Below, piece after piece: positions 33,803-42,021 of a stretch of 64,000 bases of DNA. Origin of the DNA: Roseococcus thiosulfatophilus. Lineage in GTDB: Bacteria; Pseudomonadota; Alphaproteobacteria; Acetobacterales; Acetobacteraceae. The stretch's first letter is position 1. Each line of letters begins with the position of its first letter. The translations under genes and the position numbers were made by a program. The notes under the pieces were generated by a model, which was given only the letters and a program-made list of their open reading frames with translations, searched no databases and was not told the DNA's origin. Location: positions 62,001 through 126,000 of the forward strand of contig NZ_JAFFQY010000011.1 of NCBI RefSeq assembly GCF_017311575.1, given 5' to 3'.

Positions 33803-35191
33803 ATGAGTCTACCGATGAACAGCGTCTTCACCCCGCCCAAGCCCACCTCCTTCGCGGCGCTGGTGGCCCTGCTCCGCGTGGTCCTGCGGGGCGATGGCGA
33901 CCTGCTCTCCCTGCTGCCGGCCTCGGCCTACCGCACCGAGATCGGCCACCTCGGCTGGTCCCGTCGGCAGACCGTGATCGTGAACCGCCCCGACCAGGTG
34001 CGCCGCGTGCTCTCCGACCCCGAGGGCATCTTCCCCAAGAGCGACCTGATGGTGGAGGCGCTGGACCCGCTGATCGGCGACAGCATCTTCGTCTCCTCCG
34101 GCGCCACCTGGAAGCGCCAGCGTCGGATGATCGACCCCTCGCTCAGCATGATGCGGGTGAACAACGCCTATCCCGACATGGTGGCGGGCTGCGAGGCGGC
34201 GGAACACACGCTGGACCAGGCGGCCCGCGACGGCACGCGCCTGTCCCTGGACCTCGCCATGAGCCACCTGACGGCCGACATCATCTGTCGCACGGTGTTC
34301 TCCACGAACCTCCAGCACCAGGCCGCGCACGACGTCTTCGAGGCCTTCACCCTGTTCGAGCGCAGCGTGGCGCAGGTGGAGATCAAGCGCCTCATCTTCG
34401 ACCCGGCCTGGACCCGCGCGCCGCAAAAGCCCGAGGTGCTGGAGGCCTGCGCGACCATCCGATCGCATCTGGCCGCGCTGATCGACACCCATGTAGGCGA
34501 GGATGCCGCCCGCTTCGATGACATCGCGACCGCGGTGCTTGGCGCGCGCGACCCGGAGACCGACGCGCCCTTCACCCGGGAGGAGCTGATCGACCAGCTG
34601 GGCGTGCTGTTCCTCGCCGGCCACGAGACCTCCGCCAGCGCGCTGACCTGGGTGTTTTATCTGCTGGCGACGCATCCGGCGCTGGTGGCGCGCCTGCGCG
34701 CCGAAGTGCAGGAAGTCTGCGGCGACGGGCCGGTGGAGTTCGAGCACACCAAACGCCTGCCCTTCGTGCGAAACATCTTCAGGGAAACGCTGCGCCTCTA
34801 CCCGCCCATCACCTTCCTGCCCCGCATCGCCCAGGAGGCGACCACCATCGGCGACCTCAAGGTGCGGCGCGGCGCGCTGGTCATGGTCGCGCCCTGGGTG
34901 CTGCACCGCCATGCGCGCTACTGGAAGCGCCCGCATGAGTTCGACGCCGACCGCTTCAGCCCCGAGCGCGAGGGCGAGATCACGCCCGGCACCTACATCC
35001 CCTTCGGCCAGGGCCCGCGCGTCTGCGCGGGTGCCGCCTTCGCCACGACCGAGGCCGTGCTGCTCATCGCGCGCCTCTTCCGCCGCTTCGACTTCCACAT
35101 CGAGGCGCCGGAGCGCGTGCGCCCCGCCGCCCGCCTCACCACCCGCCCCACCGAGCAAATCTTCTGCACCGTGAGCCGCGCGGGCGGATGA
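33803..35191 (+). CDS. Cytochrome P450 in the photosynthesis cluster
   Basis: A 462-residue P450. Clear motifs: I-helix FLAGHETSASAL (near 272-280), ExxR as ETLR (E328-R331), and the heme loop FGQGPRVCAGAAFA with Cys near 408. No signal anchor is seen, so it is probably soluble. ATG 33803 is used; ATG 33815 is an alternative. It leads a three-gene set with a 4-bp overlap to the ATP-grasp gene. Bacterial P450s beside carotenoid genes hydroxylate carotenoid ends; a carotenoid role here is inferred from its position between crtI and crtC and a possible PpsR site. Confidence 0.85.
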   Translation: MSLPMNSVFTPPKPTSFAALVALLRVVLRGDGDLLSLLPASAYRTEIGHLGWSRRQTVIVNRPDQVRRVLSDPEGIFPKSDLMVEALDPLIGDSIFVSSGATWKRQRRMIDPSLSMMRVNNAYPDMVAGCEAAEHTLDQAARDGTRLSLDLAMSHLTADIICRTVFSTNLQHQAAHDVFEAFTLFERSVAQVEIKRLIFDPAWTRAPQKPEVLEACATIRSHLAALIDTHVGEDAARFDDIATAVLGARDPETDAPFTREELIDQLGVLFLAGHETSASALTWVFYLLATHPALVARLRAEVQEVCGDGPVEFEHTKRLPFVRNIFRETLRLYPPITFLPRIAQEATTIGDLKVRRGALVMVAPWVLHRHARYWKRPHEFDADRFSPEREGEITPGTYIPFGQGPRVCAGAAFATTEAVLLIARLFRRFDFHIEAPERVRPAARLTTRPTEQIFCTVSRAGG

Positions 35192-36336
35192 GCGCGCCCA
35201 CCATCCTGCTGACGCCCACCATCCTGCTGACGCTGGGGCGGCTGCCCAAGGGGCTGGACGTGGCGCGGTCCTTCGCGGCCGCCGGCTGCCGCGTGGTGGT
35301 GGCGGAACCCTTCTCGCGCCACCTGGTCGGTGCCTCGCGCGCGGTGGCGAAATCGGTGGTGGTGCGGCCACCCAGCCTGGGCAAGCGCGCCTATCTGGAA
35401 GACCTGGCGCGGGTGGTGCGCGAGGAGGGGGTGGACTGGGTCATCCCCATCTCGGAGGAGACGATGCACGTCACCTTCCTGCGCGAGCTGTTGCCGGACC
35501 ATGTGACGATCTTCACGCCGCCGCCCGCGGCGCTGCTGAAGCTCTACGACAAGCACGGCTTCACCCACCTCTGCGCCGAATACGGCGTGCGCGCACCGGA
35601 GACGCACCGCCTCGGCACGCCCGAGGCCAAGGCGCTGGCGGCCGCGCACAAGGTGGTGGTGAAGCCCCTCCATTCCTGCGCCGGCCGCGGCGTGCGGGTG
35701 CTGGAGGCCGGCGCGCCCCTGCCCGCCGATGACGTGCCCTGCGTGGTGCAGCGCTTCGTGGAAGGGCAGATCTTCTCCTCCTGCGCCATCGCGCGGGAGG
35801 GGCGCATCCTGGGCAACATCCTCTACCGCGGCGCGATGTTCCAGGGCTCTGTGGCCATCGTCTTCGAACGCGTGGAGGACCAGCGCCTCACCGACTGGAT
35901 CACGCGCTTCGTCGCGGCCTCCGGCCACACCGGCTTCATCTCCTTCGACCTGATCCAGGATGCGGCGGGCGAGGTCTGGGGCATCGAGTGCAACCCGCGC
36001 ACCACCTCCGGCATCCACTTCTTCGACAACCCCACCATCGCCCGCGCCGTGCTGGAGGGCGCCCCCGCCACGCCGCGCGCGGAGCGACGGTTGCAGCAAT
36101 TTTACTCGGTGCTGACGGCGCTCTCGGGCGTGATGTTCCGGCGCGGCTACTTCGCGGTGCTGCGGCAACTGCTCGGCACGAAGGACGTCACCTTCGACGC
36201 GAGCGACCCCATGCCCGCGCTGACCATGATCTGGACCACCTGGCCCATCATCCGCCTCGCCATGCGGAAGGGCGTGCCCTTCGGCGAGGTGGCGACGCTG
36301 GATGTGGGTTGGTTCGAGGGGGAGGAAGCCCCTTGA
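35188..36336 (+). CDS. ATP-grasp ligase of unknown substrate
   Basis: A 382-residue ATP-grasp enzyme, start in an ATGA overlap with the P450. The N-terminal Rossmann part (LPKGLDVARSFAAAGCRVVVAE) precedes an ATP-grasp core with KVVVKPLHSCAGRGVRVLEAG, QRFVEGQIFSS and the metal block SFDLIQDAAG then EVWGIECNPRTTSG. The pattern is that of carboxylate-amine/thiol ligases related to carbamoyl-phosphate-synthase-like proteins. The substrate is unknown. Flanked by a P450 and a GNAT, it suggests oxidation then conjugation of a carboxylated product. The first strand carries an 18-bp tandem repeat. Confidence 0.75.
   Translation: MSAPTILLTPTILLTLGRLPKGLDVARSFAAAGCRVVVAEPFSRHLVGASRAVAKSVVVRPPSLGKRAYLEDLARVVREEGVDWVIPISEETMHVTFLRELLPDHVTIFTPPPAALLKLYDKHGFTHLCAEYGVRAPETHRLGTPEAKALAAAHKVVVKPLHSCAGRGVRVLEAGAPLPADDVPCVVQRFVEGQIFSSCAIAREGRILGNILYRGAMFQGSVAIVFERVEDQRLTDWITRFVAASGHTGFISFDLIQDAAGEVWGIECNPRTTSGIHFFDNPTIARAVLEGAPATPRAERRLQQFYSVLTALSGVMFRRGYFAVLRQLLGTKDVTFDASDPMPALTMIWTTWPIIRLAMRKGVPFGEVATLDVGWFEGEEAP
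35197..35232 (+). repeat. Perfect 18-bp tandem duplication inside the ATP-grasp gene
   Basis: The unit CCCACCATCCTGCTGACG occurs twice in a row (35197-35214, 35215-35232) and duplicates PTILLT in frame in the first beta strand. Such exact repeats can expand or contract by slipped replication. Confidence 0.9.
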
Positions 36337-36773
36337 GGCCCGCGGTGCCGCAGGACGCGCCGGCCCTCACCGCGCTCTTCCTGGCCGCACGCCGCGCCGC
36401 CATGCCCTGGCTGCCGGAACTCTACAGCCAGGCGCAGACGCTTCAGTGGATGGAGGCGATGGTGCTGCCGCAGAGCCGGGTGTTCGTGGCCGATGACGAG
36501 GCGGGTGTGCCGGCCGGCTTCGCCGCGCTGACGCCAGGCCACCTCGACCACCTCTATGTCGCCCCCGCCGCGCAGGGGCGCGGCCTCGGCGACGCGTTGT
36601 TGCACGCGGCCAAGGCGGCCAGCCCGGCGGGGCTGACCTTGCACGTCTTCCAGCGCAACACGCCCGCGCGGCGCTTCTATGCGCGTCGCGGCTTCCACCT
36701 CCTTGCCCTGCGCGACGGCCAGGAGAATGAGGAGCGGGAGCCGGACGCAATCTACGCCTGGAGGCCCGGCTAA
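36333..36773 (+). CDS. GNAT-family acetyltransferase
   Basis: A 146-residue acetyltransferase. TTG 36333 is chosen as start since GGAGG (36321-36325) is 7 bases upstream and TTGA overlaps the ATP-grasp stop; GTG 36345 is an alternative. The acetyl-CoA site is LYVAPAAQGRGLGDALL, and the C-terminal RNTPARRFYARRGFHLL block is typical. Acceptor unknown. It ends in a 4-bp tail-to-tail overlap (CTAA) with crtC and completes the P450/ATP-grasp/GNAT set. Confidence 0.78.
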   Translation: MRPAVPQDAPALTALFLAARRAAMPWLPELYSQAQTLQWMEAMVLPQSRVFVADDEAGVPAGFAALTPGHLDHLYVAPAAQGRGLGDALLHAAKAASPAGLTLHVFQRNTPARRFYARRGFHLLALRDGQENEEREPDAIYAWRPG

Positions 36774-37699
36774 CCCAGCGCCCGCGGCACCTTCCACGGC
36801 AGCATCGCGTACATGGCCGGGTTCTTGAAGCGGTCCAGCTCCAGGCTTTCATGCACCGCCGTCGTCTCCTGCCCCAGCAGCGTCGTGCGGATTTCGGAGC
36901 GGGAATAGAAGGGTGTGTCCTCCAATGTCCGCACGATGCGGGCATGGCCTGTCTCGGAGCGCGTGGGCCGGCGGATGCGCCACAGGGTGCGTGGCATGGT
37001 CGCCGGCGGCGGCACGGCGATGTCCAGCACCGCGCCGTCATCCGTCGCCTTCAGGGCCAGGGATTGCTTGGAGCCGTCGCGCCGTTCCGCGTTGTAGAGG
37101 ATGGCCGTGGCGTCGTGCATCGGCGCGCGGCACCAGTCCCACTCGCGGAAATCCTCCTCAAGCGGCGCGGCGCCGTGGTTGGTGTCGAAATAGGCGGGGC
37201 CGGACCAGCGCAGGCCGGGGCTTGTCAGTTCCACCTCCACGCGCGAACGCGGGGCGATGGGCTGCCAGCGGTGCCGCCCATGCGTGTCCAGCGTGAACTC
37301 CCGCGTGCCCAGCGCGCGCGGCCGCACGCGCACCGTGCCGGTCAGCCGCGAGGGGATGGGGGCCGTGACCTCGTTGATGTGGATGGTCAGCGTCTCGCCA
37401 TCCCAGTCGAGGCGCGAGGGGCCGATCTGCAGGTGATCCGGCCCGCGCGAAAGCGCGCCGCTGCGCCGGTCCGTCATCGCCCAGCGACGCGGCTTGCCGT
37501 AGAGCGCGACGTTCAGGCAGCAATGGTTGCGCGGGTCGGCGGCACCACGCCGGTGCGCGGCCGCGTACCAGGGCGAGAACACCGTGCCGATGAAGGCGAT
37601 GAGGGTGATGCCATGCGCCCCGTCATCGGACAGCGCGTCCACATACCACCAGGCATAGCCGCGCTCGGGCACGTGCCGGTCGAACTCCCAACCTCTCAT
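36770..37699 (-). CDS. crtC: Carotenoid 1,2-hydratase
   Basis: A 309-residue enzyme adding water to the terminal double bond of neurosporene or lycopene (hydroxy-carotenoid synthesis). The blocks YAWWYVDALSDDGAHGITLIAF (read as YAWWYVD then DDGAHGITLI), FSPWYAAA, CCLNVALYG, and SWGPAYFDTNHGAAPLEE-like text (GPAYFDTNHGAAPLEEDF) are CrtC signatures. The start at 37699 forms an ATGA overlap with crtD. The product feeds CrtD and CrtF in the spirilloxanthin/spheroidene branch. Confidence 0.93.
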   Translation of the reverse strand: MRGWEFDRHVPERGYAWWYVDALSDDGAHGITLIAFIGTVFSPWYAAAHRRGAADPRNHCCLNVALYGKPRRWAMTDRRSGALSRGPDHLQIGPSRLDWDGETLTIHINEVTAPIPSRLTGTVRVRPRALGTREFTLDTHGRHRWQPIAPRSRVEVELTSPGLRWSGPAYFDTNHGAAPLEEDFREWDWCRAPMHDATAILYNAERRDGSKQSLALKATDDGAVLDIAVPPPATMPRTLWRIRRPTRSETGHARIVRTLEDTPFYSRSEIRTTLLGQETTAVHESLELDRFKNPAMYAMLPWKVPRALG

Positions 37700-39162
37700 C
37701 TTTGCTCCTCAAGAATGGCCTCGGCGGCGAAGCGCCCCGAGAGTGCCGCCATGGCGAGCCCCGCGCCAGGATGGGTGCCGCCGCCCGCCAGGAACAGCCC
37801 GGGCAGGCGCGTGGCCGCGCGCGGGCGTTCGAAGGCGGCGTTCCAGCCCTGCATGGCCGGGCCGTAGAGGGCGCCGCCCGTGCCGGGGAACAGCGCCTCG
37901 TAATCGGCGGGGGTGGTGGCGTGGCGCTGCGTGACCTCCAGCGCGAAACCCGCCGCCGCAAGCTGCGCGAGGCGCGATCGCGTCAGCGCCGCCAGGTCCG
38001 GCACCGCGGCCGCGCCGCGCGCAGGGGCGGTGAGGTTGAGCTGAAACCCCTCCTCGCCGCCCGGCGCCGCGCCGTCATCGCCGCGGTCGAGCGCGGTCAG
38101 GTGCAGGGTGGAGGCGGCGGGCAGCCGGGCGCGGAAATCCAGCGCGGCATATTCCCCCCCCGGCGCCGGGAAGACCACGTTGGTGGGTAGCGCGGGACGG
38201 CCGGTGACGCGCCCGCGCAGCAACCAGGTCACGGCCGAGAAGGAACGCTGGCGGGGCGGCACCGGGGCCACCGCCCCCGCCGCCGCCGCGCCGAACAGCC
38301 CCGCGCCGAGAGCCGCGAGATCGGCGTTGATCACCACCGCATCGGCCGCGCGTTCTTCGCCATCCGCGAGGCGCAGTCCGGCGGCGCGCCCGCCCGACAC
38401 CAGCACCTCGGCCACGGGGGTGTCACAGCGCAACGTCACGCCCATGCCCTCCGCCACGCGCGCCAGGGCGGCCGCCAGGCGGTGCGCGCCCCCCGCGATG
38501 CGCCACACGCCCTCCTGCTCCACCGCCGCCACCATCATCAACGTCGCCGGCGCGCGCAGCGGCGAGGCACCCACATAGGCCGCGTAGCCGCCGAACAATT
38601 GCCGCAGCCGGGCGTCGCGGAAATGCTTGCCCAGCGCGTCATCCAGCCGCGCGAAGGGCGAAAGGCCGAGCAGCCGCGCCATGCCGAGCTCCGCCGCCAG
38701 CCCCAGCGCGGTGGGCCGCGCGCGTTGCAGGAAGGCGGCGTCCAGCGCGGCCCGCACCCGTCGCGCATGGGCCATGAAGTCGCGATAGCCGCGCGCCTCG
38801 GCCGCGCCCGCGAAAACGCCGATGGCGTCGGCGTTGCGGGCCTCGTCGCGGTGCAGGTCGAGCGTGCCGCCATCGGGCCAGACATGACGGCCGAGGGATT
38901 GCGCCTCGGCCAGGTCCAGATGCGCGTCGAGCGAGGTGCCGCCCAGGGCGAACAGCGCCTCGAAGACCGGGCGCAGCGTGAGCTGCGTGGGCCCGGCATC
39001 CATCGCGACGCCGCCCAGTTCCACCGCGCGCAGCTTGCCGCCCGGCACCGCCGCCCGTTCGAAGACCGACACGGCACAGCCACGCGCGGCGAGATGGATG
39101 GAAGCCGCCAGCCCCCCCACCCCGGCCCCCACGATGGCCACGCACCTGTCCCGCCCGGTCAT
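37696..39162 (-). CDS. crtD: Hydroxyneurosporene/methoxyneurosporene dehydrogenase
   Basis: A 488-residue FAD desaturase introducing the 3,4 double bond. ATG 39162 (MTGRDR) directly follows GGGAG and an upstream AAGGGG. The FAD fold is VAIVGAGVGGLAASIHL; further blocks are AMDAGPTQLTLRPVFE, GKHFRDARLRQLFGGYAAYVGAS (read in two parts) and LFLAGGGTHPGAGLAMA. Its coupling to crtC marks it as the canonical crtD; the gene at 31480 is a second family member. Confidence 0.9.
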   Translation of the reverse strand: MTGRDRCVAIVGAGVGGLAASIHLAARGCAVSVFERAAVPGGKLRAVELGGVAMDAGPTQLTLRPVFEALFALGGTSLDAHLDLAEAQSLGRHVWPDGGTLDLHRDEARNADAIGVFAGAAEARGYRDFMAHARRVRAALDAAFLQRARPTALGLAAELGMARLLGLSPFARLDDALGKHFRDARLRQLFGGYAAYVGASPLRAPATLMMVAAVEQEGVWRIAGGAHRLAAALARVAEGMGVTLRCDTPVAEVLVSGGRAAGLRLADGEERAADAVVINADLAALGAGLFGAAAAGAVAPVPPRQRSFSAVTWLLRGRVTGRPALPTNVVFPAPGGEYAALDFRARLPAASTLHLTALDRGDDGAAPGGEEGFQLNLTAPARGAAAVPDLAALTRSRLAQLAAAGFALEVTQRHATTPADYEALFPGTGGALYGPAMQGWNAAFERPRAATRLPGLFLAGGGTHPGAGLAMAALSGRFAAEAILEEQR

Positions 39163-39191
39163 CTCCCGAGTGACCCCTTCCCGGCCGTGAT

Positions 39192-39209
39192 TGTCAATCC
39201 ATCCTGACA
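39192..39209. promoter_or_regulatory. PpsR/CrtJ-type operator between crtD and crtF
   Basis: TGTC-N10-GACA with exact TGT-N12-ACA form lies in the divergent gap between crtD (start 39162) and crtF (start 39273). One site could thus control crtDC and crtF together. No convincing -10 box was seen for either direction. Confidence 0.78.
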
Positions 39210-39272
39210 ATGCTGGTGACAGGGCGGCGCGCTGGTCTATCCTCCCCGCATGAAGACCGCAGGAAGTTTCGC

Positions 39273-40415
39273 ATGAGCGACCAGGTGGCCGAAGCCCCGC
39301 TTGCCCTTTCGCTGCGGGACCGATTCCTCGCCTTCCGGGACCGCATGGTCTCCAGCGCGCGGTTCCGCGCCTGGGCGGCGCGCTTCCCGCTGACGCGTCC
39401 GCTCGCGCGGCGCCGCGCGCGGGCGCTGTTCGACCTCAATGCGGGCTTCGTCTACTCGCAGATCCTGACGGCCTGCGTGCGGCTGCGGGTCTTCGACGCG
39501 CTGCGCGAAGGGCCGCGCTCCGTGCCGTGGCTGGCCGGGAGGCTGTCTCTCTCCACCGACGCCACGCTGCGGCTGATGGAGGCGGCGGCCGCGCTCGACC
39601 TGGTCGAGGCGCGCGGCGCGGGCCGCTACGGCCTGGGCTCGCTCGGGGCCGCGCTGGTGGACAATGCGGGCGTGGTCGCGATGGTGGAGCATCATGCCAT
39701 GCTCTACGCGGACCTGGCCGACCCCGTGGCGCTGCTACGCAACCCGCGCGGGGGCACCAGGCTCGCGGCCTATTGGGCCTATGCGGGCAATGACGGGGCG
39801 GCCGCGCTCGACCCCGGCGCGGTCGGCGAATACAGCGCGCTGATGGCGGCCTCCCAGCCCATGATCGCGGCCGAGATCCTGGGCGCCTACCCGCTGACGA
39901 AGCATCGCTGCCTGTTGGATGTGGGCGGCGGCGAGGGCGCCTTCCTCGCCGCCGCCGGCCACAGCGCGCCCCACCTGCGCCTGATGCTGTTCGACCTGCC
40001 CGCCGTGGCCGAGCGCGCCCGCGCGCGGCTGGCCGCCGAGGGCCTGTCCGACCGTGCCACCACCCATGGCGGCAGCTTCCACACCGATGCGCTGCCCGAG
40101 GGCGCGGACGTCATCTCCCTCGTGCGCGTCATCCACGACCATGACGATGACGCCGCGGCCGGCATCCTCGCCCGCGCGCACGCCGCCCTGCCGCCAGGCG
40201 GCACACTGCTGCTGGCCGAGCCGATGTCCGGCACGCCCGGCGCCGAGCCCATCGGCGAGGCCTATTTCGGCTTCTATCTGCTGGCCATGGGGCGAGGCCG
40301 GCCGCGCCGGATGGAGGAGTTGCAGGCCATGCTGGCGCGGGCCGGCTTCGCGCACTCCCGCCCCGTCCGCACCCGCACCCCCATGCTGACCAGCCTGCTG
40401 GTGGCGACGAAGTAG
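39273..40415 (+). CDS. crtF: Demethylspheroidene O-methyltransferase
   Basis: A 380-residue SAM-dependent methyltransferase that methylates the 1-hydroxy group of acyclic carotenoids. ATG 39273 follows AGGAAG at 6 bases. The SAM-binding motif is CLLDVGGGEGAFLAA, followed by LMLFDLPAVAERAR and VRVIHDHDD, with the dimerising helical N-terminus (NAGFVYSQILTACVRLRVF). Placement beside crtD/crtC with a shared PpsR site confirms CrtF rather than an unrelated O-methyltransferase. Confidence 0.92.
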   Translation: MSDQVAEAPLALSLRDRFLAFRDRMVSSARFRAWAARFPLTRPLARRRARALFDLNAGFVYSQILTACVRLRVFDALREGPRSVPWLAGRLSLSTDATLRLMEAAAALDLVEARGAGRYGLGSLGAALVDNAGVVAMVEHHAMLYADLADPVALLRNPRGGTRLAAYWAYAGNDGAAALDPGAVGEYSALMAASQPMIAAEILGAYPLTKHRCLLDVGGGEGAFLAAAGHSAPHLRLMLFDLPAVAERARARLAAEGLSDRATTHGGSFHTDALPEGADVISLVRVIHDHDDDAAAGILARAHAALPPGGTLLLAEPMSGTPGAEPIGEAYFGFYLLAMGRGRPRRMEELQAMLARAGFAHSRPVRTRTPMLTSLLVATK

Positions 40416-40472
40416 CGCGGCATTGCCCACGCCACGCGCCGCGCCTAGCGTTGCGGGCAGGAGGAACGCCCC

Positions 40473-41558
40473 ATGTCCGACCGCCTCGAATTCGGCTGGT
40501 ACCTGCCCACCTCGGGCGACACGGTCTGCTATGGCGACCGTGGCAGCGACATCCCGCCCTCGGCCGAGATGTTCGATCGCGTGGTGATGGCGGCCGAGGC
40601 CGCGGGCTTCGAATACTTCCTGGTGCCCGTCGCCGCGCCGTGCTGGGAGGCCTTCACGGCCAGCGCCATGGCGGTGGCCAAGACGAAGACCATCAAGGCG
40701 CTGGTCGCCGCCCGCCCCGGCTACATCACCCCCCTGCAATTCGCGAAGATGATCGCGACCTTCGACCAGCTCTCGGGCGGGCGCATCGCCGTCAACCTCA
40801 TCGCCGGGCAGAGCGAGGCGGAGAACCGCGCGGAGGGCGTGAACCTCGCCAAGGAAGACCGCTACGCGATGATGGAGGAGGATGTCTCCATCATGAAGGC
40901 GCTGTGGAGCAGCCCCACGCCCGTCACCTTCAAGGGCCGCTTCCACACCCTGGAAGGCGCGCGCATCGCGCCGCAGACGCTGCAGCAGCCCAGCCCGCGC
41001 TTCTACCTCGGCGGCGGGTCCATGGAGGCCTGGGAGGTCTCGGCGAAGCACGCCGACGTCCACCTCTTCTGGGGCGACACACCCGCCACCATCGCGAGCA
41101 ACATCGCCACCCTGCGCGACATGGCCGAACGCCATGGCCGGCGCGGGGCACTCGGCTTCGGCATGCGCCTGCAGATCTGCTGCCGCGAAACTGAGGAAGA
41201 AGCCTGGGATGCCGCGCATGAGCTGGTCCGCGGCGTCACGGAGGAACAGACGCGCAAGGTGCAGGCCAACATCGCGGGCTCCGCTGCCAACCAGCGCGTG
41301 CAGCAGCTCGCCCGCGAGCATGGCGACCTCATCGCGCCCCACCTCTGGTCGGGCCTCACCCGCGCGCGCCAAGGGGCCGGCATCATGGTGGTGGGGAACC
41401 CGCAGCAATGCGCGGCCACCCTGCAGGAGTTCATCGAGGCCGGCTGCACCTCCTTCTGCCTCTCGGGCTACCTCCACGACGAGGAAGCGACCCGCTTCGC
41501 CCGGCTGGTCCGCCCCCTGCTCGCCGAGCGCAACCACGGGCGCATGCTGGCGGCCTGA
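40473..41558 (+). CDS. LLM-class flavin-dependent oxidoreductase, SsuD-like
   Basis: A 361-residue luciferase-like monooxygenase. A strong AGGAGGAAC lies before ATG 40473. The alkanesulfonate monooxygenase pattern is seen in FGWYLPTSGDT, LVAARPGYITPLQFAKM, GRIAVNLIAGQSE and SPRFYLGGGS. It would use reduced FMN from a partner reductase, none of which is adjacent. It ends the photosynthesis region; the substrate (sulfonate or other) is unknown. Confidence 0.83.
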   Translation: MSDRLEFGWYLPTSGDTVCYGDRGSDIPPSAEMFDRVVMAAEAAGFEYFLVPVAAPCWEAFTASAMAVAKTKTIKALVAARPGYITPLQFAKMIATFDQLSGGRIAVNLIAGQSEAENRAEGVNLAKEDRYAMMEEDVSIMKALWSSPTPVTFKGRFHTLEGARIAPQTLQQPSPRFYLGGGSMEAWEVSAKHADVHLFWGDTPATIASNIATLRDMAERHGRRGALGFGMRLQICCRETEEEAWDAAHELVRGVTEEQTRKVQANIAGSAANQRVQQLAREHGDLIAPHLWSGLTRARQGAGIMVVGNPQQCAATLQEFIEAGCTSFCLSGYLHDEEATRFARLVRPLLAERNHGRMLAA

Positions 41559-42021
41559 GGCGCGAGCCACCAGCCTCCCAAACCCGCCAGGGGGGGATGA
41601 CACGAGGCCGGCCGCCTGGTCGGCCCCGTGCGGGAACGGCGTCATGTGCCGTGACCGGCCGCTTGCGGGTGGGTGTGCGAGGGCCGCGGCGTCGCGGGAC
41701 GGCGCCGACGCCGGACAGTCAACCCATGGATCGCTCGGGCGCGACCGTTCGCGGCGCCGCCGCAAACCCTGGGTGGCCATCCCCCGCAGGCGCCGGCCAA
41801 ATGGCACCCCCGCACGCCGGCGCAACGAAGAGTTGAAACATCTCGCTGAACGATACTTCAGAGCATAAAGCATCAAGTTTCACGCCTGCGTCGTGACTTG
41901 AGATGCGCGCCGCGTCCAAAAGAAAAACATTGAACTTCGACCCCTGCCTCGTGTCCGCTCCCCCGGCTGATCGGCGGGCGAACCGCCATCGTGACGGCAT
42001 GAGCAGGGCGGAGAGCGCGCA
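41559..42021. other. 463-base intergenic region before the giant gene pair
   Basis: No gene is recognised. The first half is GC-rich and has only arginine-rich shadow frames. The second half (about 41830-41950) is clearly poorer in GC than its surroundings and contains an imperfect inverted repeat at 41871-41905 and an A-rich run (41918-41927). It is the likely promoter and leader of the 42022 gene, but no good -35/-10 pair was found. Confidence 0.6.
41871..41905. repeat. Imperfect inverted repeat upstream of the giant gene pair
   Basis: CATCAAGTTTCACG (41871-41884) and CGTGACTTGAGATG (41892-41905) pair with two small bulges around CCTGCGT. It could be an operator or an RNA stem in the leader of the 42022 gene. 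Only the symmetry supports it. Confidence 0.45.
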
